DNA of 15,603 nt, from assembly GCA_003644405.1 (NCBI GenBank), contig QNCE01000022.1, forward strand, positions 1 to 15,603, written 5' to 3'. Shown piece by piece: positions 1 to 5,765 of this stretch (position 1 is its first letter; every line of letters begins with the position of its first letter). The notes under the pieces were generated by a model, which was not told the origin of the DNA, did not search any database, and saw nothing but the letters and a program-made list of their open reading frames with translations. Made by a program: the position numbers and the translations under genes. Origin of the DNA: Candidatus Omnitrophota bacterium (lineage in GTDB: Bacteria > Omnitrophota > Gorgyraeia > Duberdicusellales > 4484-171).

Positions 1-47
1 AGCAACTGCTCATTGACTTTTTCCCTGATTACTATATCATTATTCAT
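1..47 (-). CDS. 5' end of a divergent gene, product unknown (partial)
   Basis: Read on the minus strand, an ATG at 47-45 opens a frame with no stop to the window edge, giving MNNDIVIREKVNEQL. A near-perfect Shine-Dalgarno (AGGAGG, minus strand, 60-55) lies 7 nt upstream of the ATG, which is the main support for a real gene start. Only 15 residues are visible, too few to recognise a family. The gene diverges from the pyr cluster and shares the 48-146 spacer with it. A TATAAT on the minus strand at 105-100 could be its -10 box, but I see no good -35. Confidence 0.6.
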   Translation of the reverse strand, partial: MNNDIVIREKVNEQL

Positions 48-66
48 AGGGGCACCTCCTTGTTTT

Positions 67-84
67 TGGGAAAGTCTTTTCCCA
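67..84. repeat. Perfect inverted repeat in the divergent spacer
   Basis: TGGGAAA (67-73) and TTTCCCA (78-84) form a perfect 7-bp stem with a 4-nt GTCT loop. On the minus strand it would be a hairpin in the 5' untranslated region of the divergent gene, just upstream of its Shine-Dalgarno. On the plus strand it is followed by TTTTTGGG, but there is no plus-strand gene upstream for it to terminate. TTTTTGGG-like runs recur at 63-70, 85-91 and 114-123. The function is unknown; an operator or a 5' UTR structure is possible. Confidence 0.35.
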
Positions 85-146
85 TTTTTGGGCTAAAATA
101 TTATAAAAGCTTATTTTTTTGGGGAAACTCCAGAGTAGTATTTTCC

Positions 147-175
147 TTGACAAACTCCCTCTTTTAGGGTATATT
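147..175 (+). promoter_or_regulatory. Pyr operon promoter (sigma-70 type)
   Basis: A perfect -35 box TTGACA (147-152) is followed by a 17-nt spacer and the -10 box TATATT (170-175). This places the transcription start at about 181-183, directly at the foot of the PyrR-binding hairpin, so the RNA leader would be about 100 nt long before pyrR. The close fit between predicted start and RNA structure supports the call. Confidence 0.8.
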
Positions 176-183
176 TGAGGAGG

Positions 184-214
184 CCTTTAAGCTGGTCCCG
201 TGAGGCCAGCAAGG
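184..214 (+). promoter_or_regulatory. PyrR-binding RNA hairpin (pyr leader)
   Basis: The hairpin has an upper stem GCTGG (191-195) / CCAGC (206-210), the loop TCCCGTGAGG (196-205), and a lower stem CCTT (184-187) / AAGG (211-214) separated by an unpaired TAA. The loop, the purine-rich bulge and the closing AAGG match the conserved PyrR-recognised element known from pyr leaders. PyrR bound to UMP or UTP is known to stabilise this fold. Here the 3' side of the lower stem (AAGG) is also the start of the Shine-Dalgarno AAGGAG (211-216) of the leader ORF, so PyrR binding should hide that ribosome site. Confidence 0.85.
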
Positions 215-220
215 AGAAGG

Positions 221-283
221 ATGATGGACAAAAATAATAAAATTAAAGAACCCACTTTTAAGAAGTGGGTTTTATTTTTTTAA
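221..283 (+). CDS. Putative pyr leader peptide (20 aa)
   Basis: Two consecutive ATG codons (221 and 224) follow the Shine-Dalgarno AAGGAG (211-216), with 4 and 7 nt spacing. They open a 20-codon frame beginning MMDKNNKIKEPTFKK and closed by TAA at 281-283. The frame runs through both arms of the terminator and its U-tract and stops 1 nt before the pyrR ATG. A ribosome translating it would melt the terminator and arrive at the pyrR start, which has no Shine-Dalgarno of its own. This is the layout of translation-coupled attenuation, as in the enterobacterial pyrBI leader. The peptide probably has no function of its own. Confidence is limited because short ORFs arise by chance, but the SD, the stop position and the overlap with the PyrR site agree. 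Confidence 0.6.
   Translation: MMDKNNKIKEPTFKKWVLFF
247..281 (+). terminator. Intrinsic terminator / attenuator of the pyr operon
   Basis: AACCCACTT (249-257) and AAGTGGGTT (263-271) form a perfect 9-bp stem with a TTAAG loop, extendable by a G-U and an A-U pair to 247/273. It is followed by a U-rich tract ending at 281. It lies between the promoter and the first structural gene, downstream of the PyrR hairpin, so it is an attenuator rather than an end-of-gene terminator. High UMP/UTP with PyrR would favour termination. Confidence 0.9.
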
Positions 284-284
284 G

Positions 285-839
285 ATGAAGTTTAAAGAGA
301 AAGCAAAGATTTTATCTTCTCAGGATATAAAAAGAATCCTTCACCGCCTAACTCATCAAATTTTAGAGAAAAATCCAAATCCTTACGAGCTGGTTATTGT
401 AGGGATTCAAACACGTGGCGTTTACTTAGCCAAGAGGATTAAAGAGATTATAAGGAAGGTGGAGGATGTAGAGTTGCCTTTGGGAATTTTGGATATCACT
501 CTATATCGAGATGATTTGACGATGATAGGAGAAGTTCCTTTAGTGAAGGAGACTAAAATTAGTTTTGATTTAAGTGATAAAGTAGTGATTTTAATAGACG
601 ATGTTTTGTTTACAGGAAGAACAGTAAGGTGTGCTTTAGATGAAATTATGGATTTCGGTCGTCCTAAGAGGATAGAACTTTTGGTTCTCATTGATCGAGG
701 CCATCGAGAGCTTCCTATAAGAGCAGATTTTGTAGGTAAAAACATTCCTACTTCTAAAAAAGAGTTGGTAGAAGTAAGGCTTACAGAAATAGATGGGGTC
801 GATGAGGTAGTAATTTTAGAGAAAGAAGAGGATGGTTAA
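285..839 (+). CDS. pyrR: PyrR bifunctional protein: pyr operon regulator / uracil phosphoribosyltransferase
   Basis: The 184-residue protein belongs to the PyrR family of type I phosphoribosyltransferase folds, which bind pyr leader RNA in response to uridine nucleotides and often have weak uracil phosphoribosyltransferase activity. Visible hallmarks are the substrate-side stretch LDITLYRDD (69-77), the PRPP loop VILIDDVLFTGRT (101-113), and the PyrR-typical RGHRELPIRADFVGKNIP (138-155). Length and N-terminus match the family, supporting the ATG at 285. That start has no Shine-Dalgarno because the terminator U-tract sits directly upstream. It is 1 nt past the leader-peptide stop, so translation is probably coupled. 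The PyrR-binding hairpin at 184-214 implies autoregulation. The gene overlaps pyrB by 8 nt. Confidence 0.96.
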   Translation: MKFKEKAKILSSQDIKRILHRLTHQILEKNPNPYELVIVGIQTRGVYLAKRIKEIIRKVEDVELPLGILDITLYRDDLTMIGEVPLVKETKISFDLSDKVVILIDDVLFTGRTVRCALDEIMDFGRPKRIELLVLIDRGHRELPIRADFVGKNIPTSKKELVEVRLTEIDGVDEVVILEKEEDG

Positions 840-1776
840 CTGGCAGAAAAAACATATTTTAGGGATAAAAGATTTAACTCGCCAGGAGATAGAAGTAGTA
901 TTTAATTTAGCAGCATCTTTTAAAGAGCTTTCTCAAAGGGAAGTGAAAAAAGCTCCTGCTCTGCGGGGAAAGACGGTGATAAACCTATTTTTCGAAAGTT
1001 CTACCCGTACACGTACATCTTTTGAATTAGCCGCAAAGCGACTAAGTGCTGATGTGTTAAATTTTTCTTCTTCAACAAGTAGTCTCAGTAAAGGAGAAAC
1101 AATAGTTGATACTATTAAAAATTTAGAATCTTACCATCCTGATATTTTAGTGATAAGGATAGGTTACTCTAACTCTCTTTACTCTCTTTCCCAATATACT
1201 TCTGCTAGTATAGTTAACGCAGGAGATGGTGCTAATGAGCACCCCACCCAAGCTCTACTAGATATGTTTACAGTTAAAGAAATAAAGGGAACTCTAGAAG
1301 GATTGTCTGTGCTAATTGTAGGGGATATAAAACATTCTCGAGTAGCACGCTCTAACATTTTTGGATTTCAAAAGTTTTCCTCTTCCCTTAGAGTATGTGG
1401 ACCACCTACGCTTATTCCTTACGAATTTCATAAGTTAGGAGTGGATATTTCTTACAATTTGGATGAATGCCTTCCTCAAGCAGATGTGATAATTTTTTTA
1501 AGAATCCAGCAGGAGCGGCAGACGTCTTCTTTTTTTCCTAGCATAAGGGAATACGTGAATAACTTTTCTCTCAATCCGGAAAGAATAAAAAGAACAAAAA
1601 AAGACTGCCTTATTATGCATCCTGGGCCAGTGAACTGGGATATAGAAATAAGTTCCCAGTTAAAGGAAAGGATTCACCCTTTAATTCTTAAGCAGGTAGA
1701 GAATGGTTTAGCTGTAAGAATGGCCACCCTCTACCTTGTAGGAACACAGAAGGGAGAGTATGAAAATACTGATTAA
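832..1776 (+). CDS. pyrB: Aspartate carbamoyltransferase catalytic subunit
   Basis: The protein condenses carbamoyl phosphate and aspartate to carbamoyl-aspartate, the second step of UMP synthesis. At 314 residues it has the usual length. Key sites are visible: the carbamoyl-phosphate loop STRTRTSFE (57-65), the mobile-loop lysine in SKGET (86-90), GDGANEHPTQ (131-140), HSRVARS (168-174), the aspartate-side RIQ (224-226) in LRIQQERQ, and the HPGPVN loop (263-268). The residue after the conserved Arg109 is Ile, where many relatives have His. No pyrI regulatory gene is present, so it probably acts as a catalytic trimer, perhaps with PyrC as in organisms that form dihydroorotase-ATCase complexes (inference). 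It starts inside the last codons of pyrR and overlaps pyrC by 17 nt, indicating tight translational coupling. Confidence 0.97.
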   Translation: MVNWQKKHILGIKDLTRQEIEVVFNLAASFKELSQREVKKAPALRGKTVINLFFESSTRTRTSFELAAKRLSADVLNFSSSTSSLSKGETIVDTIKNLESYHPDILVIRIGYSNSLYSLSQYTSASIVNAGDGANEHPTQALLDMFTVKEIKGTLEGLSVLIVGDIKHSRVARSNIFGFQKFSSSLRVCGPPTLIPYEFHKLGVDISYNLDECLPQADVIIFLRIQQERQTSSFFPSIREYVNNFSLNPERIKRTKKDCLIMHPGPVNWDIEISSQLKERIHPLILKQVENGLAVRMATLYLVGTQKGEYENTD

Positions 1777-3049
1777 AGGGGCGAAGATAGTAAATTTTGA
1801 TGATATCATAGAAGGAAATCTCTTTATTCGCAACAGTCGTATCGCCAAGATAGGAGAAGTTAGCGAGGAGCCAGATAAAATTATCGATGCTAAAGGAAAA
1901 TTTGTTCTGCCAGGGTTAATTGATATGCATACTCATCTGCGTACCCCAGGTAGAGAAGACGAAGAAGATTTGTGGTCTGGATCAAAGGCAGCAGCTAAAG
2001 GGGGTTTTACTACTATCTTCTGTATGCCTAATACTAGACCTGCTCTTGACAACCAAGGTCAGGTAAATTGGCTTTTAGAGGAAGCAGGGAAGATCGGAAT
2101 AATAGAGATTCTTCCTGTGGGAGCGATTACCAAAGGTAGAGAAGGAAAAGAATTGTCAGAATTTGGAATGCTTAAAAAGGCAGGATGTCTCTGTTTAAGT
2201 GACGATGGTAATCCCTTGGAAGATTCTTCTCTTTTAAGGAGAGCTTTAGAGTATGCTAAAATGTACGACCTACTTATTATCTCCCATTGTGAAGATAAAA
2301 ATCTTTCCGCATCAGGAAGTTTACGGGAACATTTAATTTCCTCTAAGTATGGGATGGAAGGGATTCCTTGGGCGAGCGAAAGTATAGCAGTATTTAGAGA
2401 TATAGAGTTAGCGAGATACTTAGATACAAAAATCCATATTGCTCACGTAAGTACTAAAAGGAGCCTCCAGATTATAAAAAAAGCTAAGGAGGAAGGAGTA
2501 AAGGTAAGTTGCGAGACAGCTCCTCATTACTTTACTCTTACTATAGAAGATTTAGAGAAAAGCCATTTTCATCCTAATTTTAAAGTCAATCCTCCTCTAG
2601 GAAATAGAGAAGACCTAGAGGCAATAAGAGAAGGTTTAAAGGAAGGAGTGATTGATTGTATTGCTACTGATCACGCCCCTCATTCTCAAGGGGAGAAAGA
2701 GTTACCTTTTGAAGAAGCACCTCCTGGAGTTGTAGGACTGGAGTTAGCATTTTCTCTTTCCTATACTTATTTGGTGAAGGCACAGATATTAGATTTAAAA
2801 GACCTTGTAAAACTAATGTCTTATAATCCTGCAAATATTTTGGGTCTTAAAGATAAAGGATATATAAAAGAGGGGGCTTGGGCAGATTTAATTATTGTAG
2901 ATTTATCTAGAAGTTGGCAAGTACTTCCTCACAAGCTTTTTTCTAAATCTAAAAATACCCCATTTATTGGCCACACTCTTGAGGGAATAGTTGAGTTCAC
3001 TATTTGTAAAGGTAAAGTTGTTTACACCGAGAAAGGCAAAAATGGTTAA
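1760..3049 (+). CDS. pyrC: Dihydroorotase (class I, zinc-dependent)
   Basis: The enzyme cyclises carbamoyl-aspartate to dihydroorotate, the third pyrimidine step. The 429-residue amidohydrolase starts at ATG 1760 behind a GGGAG ribosome site. The metal ligands and catalytic residues of class I dihydroorotases are visible: DMHTHLR (55-61), the LSDDG segment (146-150) that usually supplies the bridging Asp, ISHCED (174-179), IAHVST (227-232) and ATDHAPH (302-308) with the catalytic Asp304. The tail PADLIIVDL-like stretch (here WADLIIVDL, 374-382) is typical of the amidohydrolase composite beta-domain. Overlaps on both sides (17 nt with pyrB, 8 nt with the next gene) place it firmly in the operon. 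Confidence 0.96.
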   Translation: MKILIKGAKIVNFDDIIEGNLFIRNSRIAKIGEVSEEPDKIIDAKGKFVLPGLIDMHTHLRTPGREDEEDLWSGSKAAAKGGFTTIFCMPNTRPALDNQGQVNWLLEEAGKIGIIEILPVGAITKGREGKELSEFGMLKKAGCLCLSDDGNPLEDSSLLRRALEYAKMYDLLIISHCEDKNLSASGSLREHLISSKYGMEGIPWASESIAVFRDIELARYLDTKIHIAHVSTKRSLQIIKKAKEEGVKVSCETAPHYFTLTIEDLEKSHFHPNFKVNPPLGNREDLEAIREGLKEGVIDCIATDHAPHSQGEKELPFEEAPPGVVGLELAFSLSYTYLVKAQILDLKDLVKLMSYNPANILGLKDKGYIKEGAWADLIIVDLSRSWQVLPHKLFSKSKNTPFIGHTLEGIVEFTICKGKVVYTEKGKNG

Positions 3050-3503
3050 GTTTATCCTTACTAAGGAGCTGGGGAAATTGGCCAGATGGTTGCGTATTTT
3101 AGGATTCGATACTTACTACTATACTTCCGATAATATGGGCACGCTTATAATTTATGCTTTGAGGGAAAACAGAGTAATTGTTACTAGAAGGAAACGTGTC
3201 GATGATATGAAGGTAGTGGTAGTGGAAACTAACGATGTTAGAAGTCAGATAAAGGAGTTAGTAGAAAAACTAAAGCTAAAAATAAATGAAAATTTAATGT
3301 TTTCCCGCTGTGTTATATGTAACGAGCTTTTAGAGAAGGTTAAAAAAGAGGAGATTAAAGGTAAGGTTCCTGAATATGTGTATACCACTCAACAAGAATT
3401 TTATCGCTGCCCCAGTTGTCAACGTCTTTATTGGCAAGGGAGTCACTGGGGTAACGTTAGAGAAATTTTAAAGAAGGTTTTGGGTGGAGATGTTTGTAGC
3501 TGA
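3042..3503 (+). CDS. Mut7-C RNase-domain protein with zinc ribbon, PIN acidic residues apparently lost
   Basis: The 153-residue protein resembles the Mut7-C family: a PIN-like N-terminal half with LGKLARWLRILGFDT (10-24) and a C-terminal zinc ribbon with CVIC (90-93), CPSC (123-126) and the family tail YWQGSHW (130-136). Family members normally have Asp at the positions occupied here by Thr7 (FILT) and Arg50 (VTRR), and an acidic loop around residues 29-33 is reduced to SDNMG. It may therefore be non-catalytic, perhaps binding RNA or protein. I chose ATG 3042, 8 nt inside the pyrC end with GAGAAAGG upstream, because the family begins at this point. An in-frame ATG at 2991 would add 17 unrelated residues read out of pyrC. 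Its role in a pyrimidine operon is unknown. Confidence 0.85.
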   Translation: MVKFILTKELGKLARWLRILGFDTYYYTSDNMGTLIIYALRENRVIVTRRKRVDDMKVVVVETNDVRSQIKELVEKLKLKINENLMFSRCVICNELLEKVKKEEIKGKVPEYVYTTQQEFYRCPSCQRLYWQGSHWGNVREILKKVLGGDVCS

Positions 3504-4725
3504 TTTTCATATTCATTCTAAGTACTCCCGAGCTACCTCTAAAAATATGAATATTCCCAATCTGATAGAGTGGGCTCGTTATAAAGGGATACATCTTTTA
3601 GGTACCGGAGATTTTACTCATCATTTGTGGCTTCAGGAGATAAAGCAAAGTTTAGAATACCTTCCGGAAAAGGGATTGTTTTTTTCTGAGGGAATATACT
3701 TTATTCTTTCAGGAGAGGTTTCTAATATTTTCTCTGAAAGAGGCAAGGTTTATCGGGTGCATAACTTAATTATGGCTCCCTCTTTAGAGGTGGTGCAGCA
3801 GATAAATAAGATGTTGAGCTACTATGGAAATCTAGCTTCAGATGGTAGACCGGTGTTAGGAATGAGTTGTAAAAATTTGGCTGAGGAGCTATTCAAAATT
3901 TCTCCCGATATTATGCTTATTCCTGCTCATATCTGGACTCCCTGGTTTAGTGTATTCGGCTCCAATTCTGGATTTAACTCTTTAGAGGAGGCATTTCAAG
4001 AATTCACAGATAAGATTACTGCTTTAGAAACGGGATTAAGTTCCGATCCTCCTATGAATTGGAGATTGTCTGCGTTAGATAGATTTTCCTTGGTTTCTAA
4101 TTCTGATTCCCATTCTCCCCAAAGGATAGGCAGAGAAGCCAATGTATTTGATTGCGAAGTTAACTACTGGGAGATTAAGAGAGTTTTAGAGGCCAAAGAT
4201 AAAGATAAGTTTTTATATACTGTAGAGTTTTTCCCTCAGGAAGGAAAGTATCATTACGATGGGCACAGAAATTGTAAGGTGAGGCTTCATCCTAAGGAGA
4301 CGAAAAAACATGGAGGAATTTGTCCAGTTTGTGGAAGACCTTTAACTAGGGGGGTTCTAAATAGAGTTGAAGAGTTAGCGGATAGAGAGGAAGGATTTGT
4401 TCCGCAAAATAGCATTGGCTATAAAAGTTTAGTTCCTTTAAGTGAAATTATCGCTGAGGCTAGAGGGATGGATAGAAGCAGTAAAGCGGTAGAAAAGGAG
4501 TACGTAAAGTTAGTTAGAGAATTTGGTTCAGAATTCAATCTTTTGGTAAACGTAGAAGAAAATCAACTTTTTTCTCAACTTCCTCCTAAGATAGCTGAAG
4601 GAATAAAGAAAGTAAGGGAAGGGAAGTTAAATATCCTTCCTGGATTTGATGGAGAATATGGAGTAATTAAAATATTCGACCAAACAGAGGATAAAAGCAA
4701 AGACGCCCAGCTTACTCTTTTCTAA
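3484..4725 (+). CDS. Endonuclease Q-like PHP-family DNA repair nuclease with C-terminal clamp motif
   Basis: The 413-residue protein matches the EndoQ/TIGR00375 family, which nicks DNA 5' of deaminated bases (uracil, hypoxanthine, xanthine) and abasic sites. PHP metal-binding motifs are visible: DFHIHSKYSRATSK (7-20), GTGDFTHH (40-47), Glu78, AHIWTPWFS (148-156), and SNSDSHSPQRIGREA (205-219). A zinc-finger segment follows, with Cys264, Cys280 and Cys283 and the family string PVCGRPLTRGV (281-291). The last residues are DAQLTLF; QLTLF fits the bacterial sliding-clamp-binding consensus QL(S/D)LF. I chose GTG 3484, 6 nt after AAGAAGG; ATG 3490 is an almost equal alternative and gives the more family-typical N-terminus. 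It overlaps the previous gene by 20 nt. EndoQ is rarer in bacteria than in archaea. Confidence 0.88.
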   Translation: MEMFVADFHIHSKYSRATSKNMNIPNLIEWARYKGIHLLGTGDFTHHLWLQEIKQSLEYLPEKGLFFSEGIYFILSGEVSNIFSERGKVYRVHNLIMAPSLEVVQQINKMLSYYGNLASDGRPVLGMSCKNLAEELFKISPDIMLIPAHIWTPWFSVFGSNSGFNSLEEAFQEFTDKITALETGLSSDPPMNWRLSALDRFSLVSNSDSHSPQRIGREANVFDCEVNYWEIKRVLEAKDKDKFLYTVEFFPQEGKYHYDGHRNCKVRLHPKETKKHGGICPVCGRPLTRGVLNRVEELADREEGFVPQNSIGYKSLVPLSEIIAEARGMDRSSKAVEKEYVKLVREFGSEFNLLVNVEENQLFSQLPPKIAEGIKKVREGKLNILPGFDGEYGVIKIFDQTEDKSKDAQLTLF

Positions 4726-5213
4726 TGAAAGTAGCGATAGTATTTTATTCCTTCTCGGGAAATACAGAGAAAGCAGTTCTATTTTTGAAGAATTTTTTCC
4801 TAAGAAAAAATATTCCCGTAGAGGTTTTTAGGCTAAAGCCTGTAAAGGAAGAGACTTCCTTTTTTAGACAGGGAATGCAGGCTTTTCTTAAGGAAGCCCC
4901 TCCTATTTTAGAGATAAATTATGATTTAGATAGTTATGATTTGGTGGTGTTTGCCTCTCCTGTTTGGGCGTTCACTATTTCTCCGGCTTTAAGAAGTTAT
5001 CTCAGAAAAGTTAAGAACCTGGCAAGAAAAAAAATAGTTTGTTTTTTAACCTTTGGGAGTGGAGTTGGAGCAAAGAAAGCTTTGAGAGAATTAGAGAGTA
5101 TTTTAAAGAGTAAAAAGGCAGAGATTATATTTTCTAAAAGTTTAGCGGGGTCAAAAGTAGAAAACAAAAGTTACTTAGAGGAAAGCTTTAGAGATTTAAC
5201 TAAGCTCTTTTGA
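4725..5213 (+). CDS. Flavodoxin-like protein
   Basis: The 162-residue protein has a flavodoxin fold signature: a first beta strand VAIVFYS followed by the FMN-phosphate loop SFSGNTEK (9-16), and the second FMN-contact region ASPVWAFTISPALRSYL (78-94) with Trp81 placed to stack on the isoalloxazine ring. The third strand region CFLTFGSGVGA (106-116) is also flavodoxin-like. It is probably a small cytosolic electron carrier or NAD(P)H:quinone-type FMN protein; the partner is unknown. Its ATG shares one base with the stop of the EndoQ gene (TAATG), so translation is coupled. A 7-bp hairpin overlaps its own stop codon. I cannot say why it is in this operon; no pyrD or other obvious redox partner is seen here. 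Confidence 0.82.
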   Translation: MKVAIVFYSFSGNTEKAVLFLKNFFLRKNIPVEVFRLKPVKEETSFFRQGMQAFLKEAPPILEINYDLDSYDLVVFASPVWAFTISPALRSYLRKVKNLARKKIVCFLTFGSGVGAKKALRELESILKSKKAEIIFSKSLAGSKVENKSYLEESFRDLTKLF

Positions 5214-5218
5214 GCTTA
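5201..5218 (+). repeat. Hairpin at the flavodoxin stop, upstream of the tRNA
   Basis: TAAGCTC (5201-5207) pairs perfectly with GAGCTTA (5212-5218) around a TTTT loop, and the TGA stop lies in the structure. It has no U-tract after it, so it is not a good intrinsic terminator. It sits 16 nt before the tRNA, where an RNA-processing or mRNA 3'-protection role is possible. Confidence 0.35.
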
Positions 5219-5234
5219 TAAAGAAAAGTAAAGA

Positions 5235-5306
5235 GCCCCTGTAGCTCAACGGATAGAGCACAGGCCTCCGGAGCCTGGCATACAGGTTCAATTCCTGTCA
5301 GGGGCA
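5235..5306 (+). tRNA. tRNA-Arg(CCG)
   Basis: A complete cloverleaf can be drawn by hand. The acceptor is GCCCCTG (5235-5241) / CAGGGGC (5299-5305) with discriminator A5306. The D stem is GCTC / GAGC with loop AACGGATA. The anticodon stem CAGGC / GCCTG encloses CTCCGGA, giving anticodon CCG at 5268-5270. The variable loop is 4 nt. The T stem ACAGG / CCTGT carries loop TTCAATT. Anticodon CCG reads the arginine codon CGG. The 3' CCA is not encoded. The gene lies between two protein genes on the same strand with only 21 and 15 nt either side and no obvious separate terminator, so it may be co-transcribed with the pyr operon and released by processing. Confidence 0.96.
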
Positions 5307-5321
5307 AAAAAGATTTTAGGT

Positions 5322-5765
5322 ATGAATGTAGGAGTAATTGGAGGTTATAGTTGTTCAAAAAGAGCCTATAAACTCGCTAGAGAGATAGGTCGACTCATCG
5401 CTCAGGAAGGGTGGATTTTAATCTGTGGAGGAGGTTCTGGGGTTATGGAAGCAGCTTGTTTAGGAGCAAAGGAAAAAGGAGGTATAACCTGTGGGATACT
5501 TCCCAGTTATACAGGAGAAGAAGCAAACCCTTATCTAGATATTAAAATTCCTACTGGATTGGGTTATGCACGTAACATTTTAGTAGTAAGGGCTTCCCAT
5601 TGTTTAGTAGCTATCGATGGTAAGTATGGAACTCTTTCCGAGATAGCCTTTGCTTTGAGCGAAGGAAAACCTGTTTTAGGTATAGATACTTGGGATATAG
5701 AGGGAGTAGTGAAGGTAGAAAATCCTCAAAAAGCAATAGAGTATATTAAAAGAAAGATATTATGA
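5322..5765 (+). CDS. SLOG/LOG-like Rossmann protein (TIGR00725-type)
   Basis: The 147-residue protein belongs to the superfamily of DprA/LOG-like nucleotide-binding Rossmann folds. It begins with MNVGVIGGYS and has LICGGGSGVMEAACLGA (33-49), GYARNILVVRAS (81-92) and a GTxxE-type motif DGKYGTLSE (99-107). True LOG phosphoribohydrolases, which release a base from a nucleoside monophosphate, use PGGxGTxxE; here the first part reads DGKYG, so catalysis is uncertain. Its place directly before carA, overlapping by ATGA, suggests a nucleotide-related role, but the substrate is unknown. The ribosome site is weak (an AGG 2-4 nt before the ATG), and the start is 15 nt after the tRNA. Confidence 0.8.
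   Translation: MNVGVIGGYSCSKRAYKLAREIGRLIAQEGWILICGGGSGVMEAACLGAKEKGGITCGILPSYTGEEANPYLDIKIPTGLGYARNILVVRASHCLVAIDGKYGTLSEIAFALSEGKPVLGIDTWDIEGVVKVENPQKAIEYIKRKIL

Noticed and set aside
67..92. TGGGAAA-TTTCCCA hairpin plus T-run as a plus-strand terminator.
   Set aside because: There is no plus-strand gene upstream of it; the region is a divergent spacer, so a terminator there would have nothing to terminate within the window.
422..745. Minus-strand open frame of 107 codons opposite pyrR.
   Set aside because: It lies fully inside a well-conserved gene, is Ile/Ser/Lys-rich antisense of a coding region, and has no ribosome site or recognisable domain.
2991..3041. ATG at 2991 as the start of the Mut7-C protein, adding 17 residues.
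   Set aside because: The extra residues are read from within pyrC, have no ribosome site, and lie outside the family. ATG 3042 gives the normal N-terminus.
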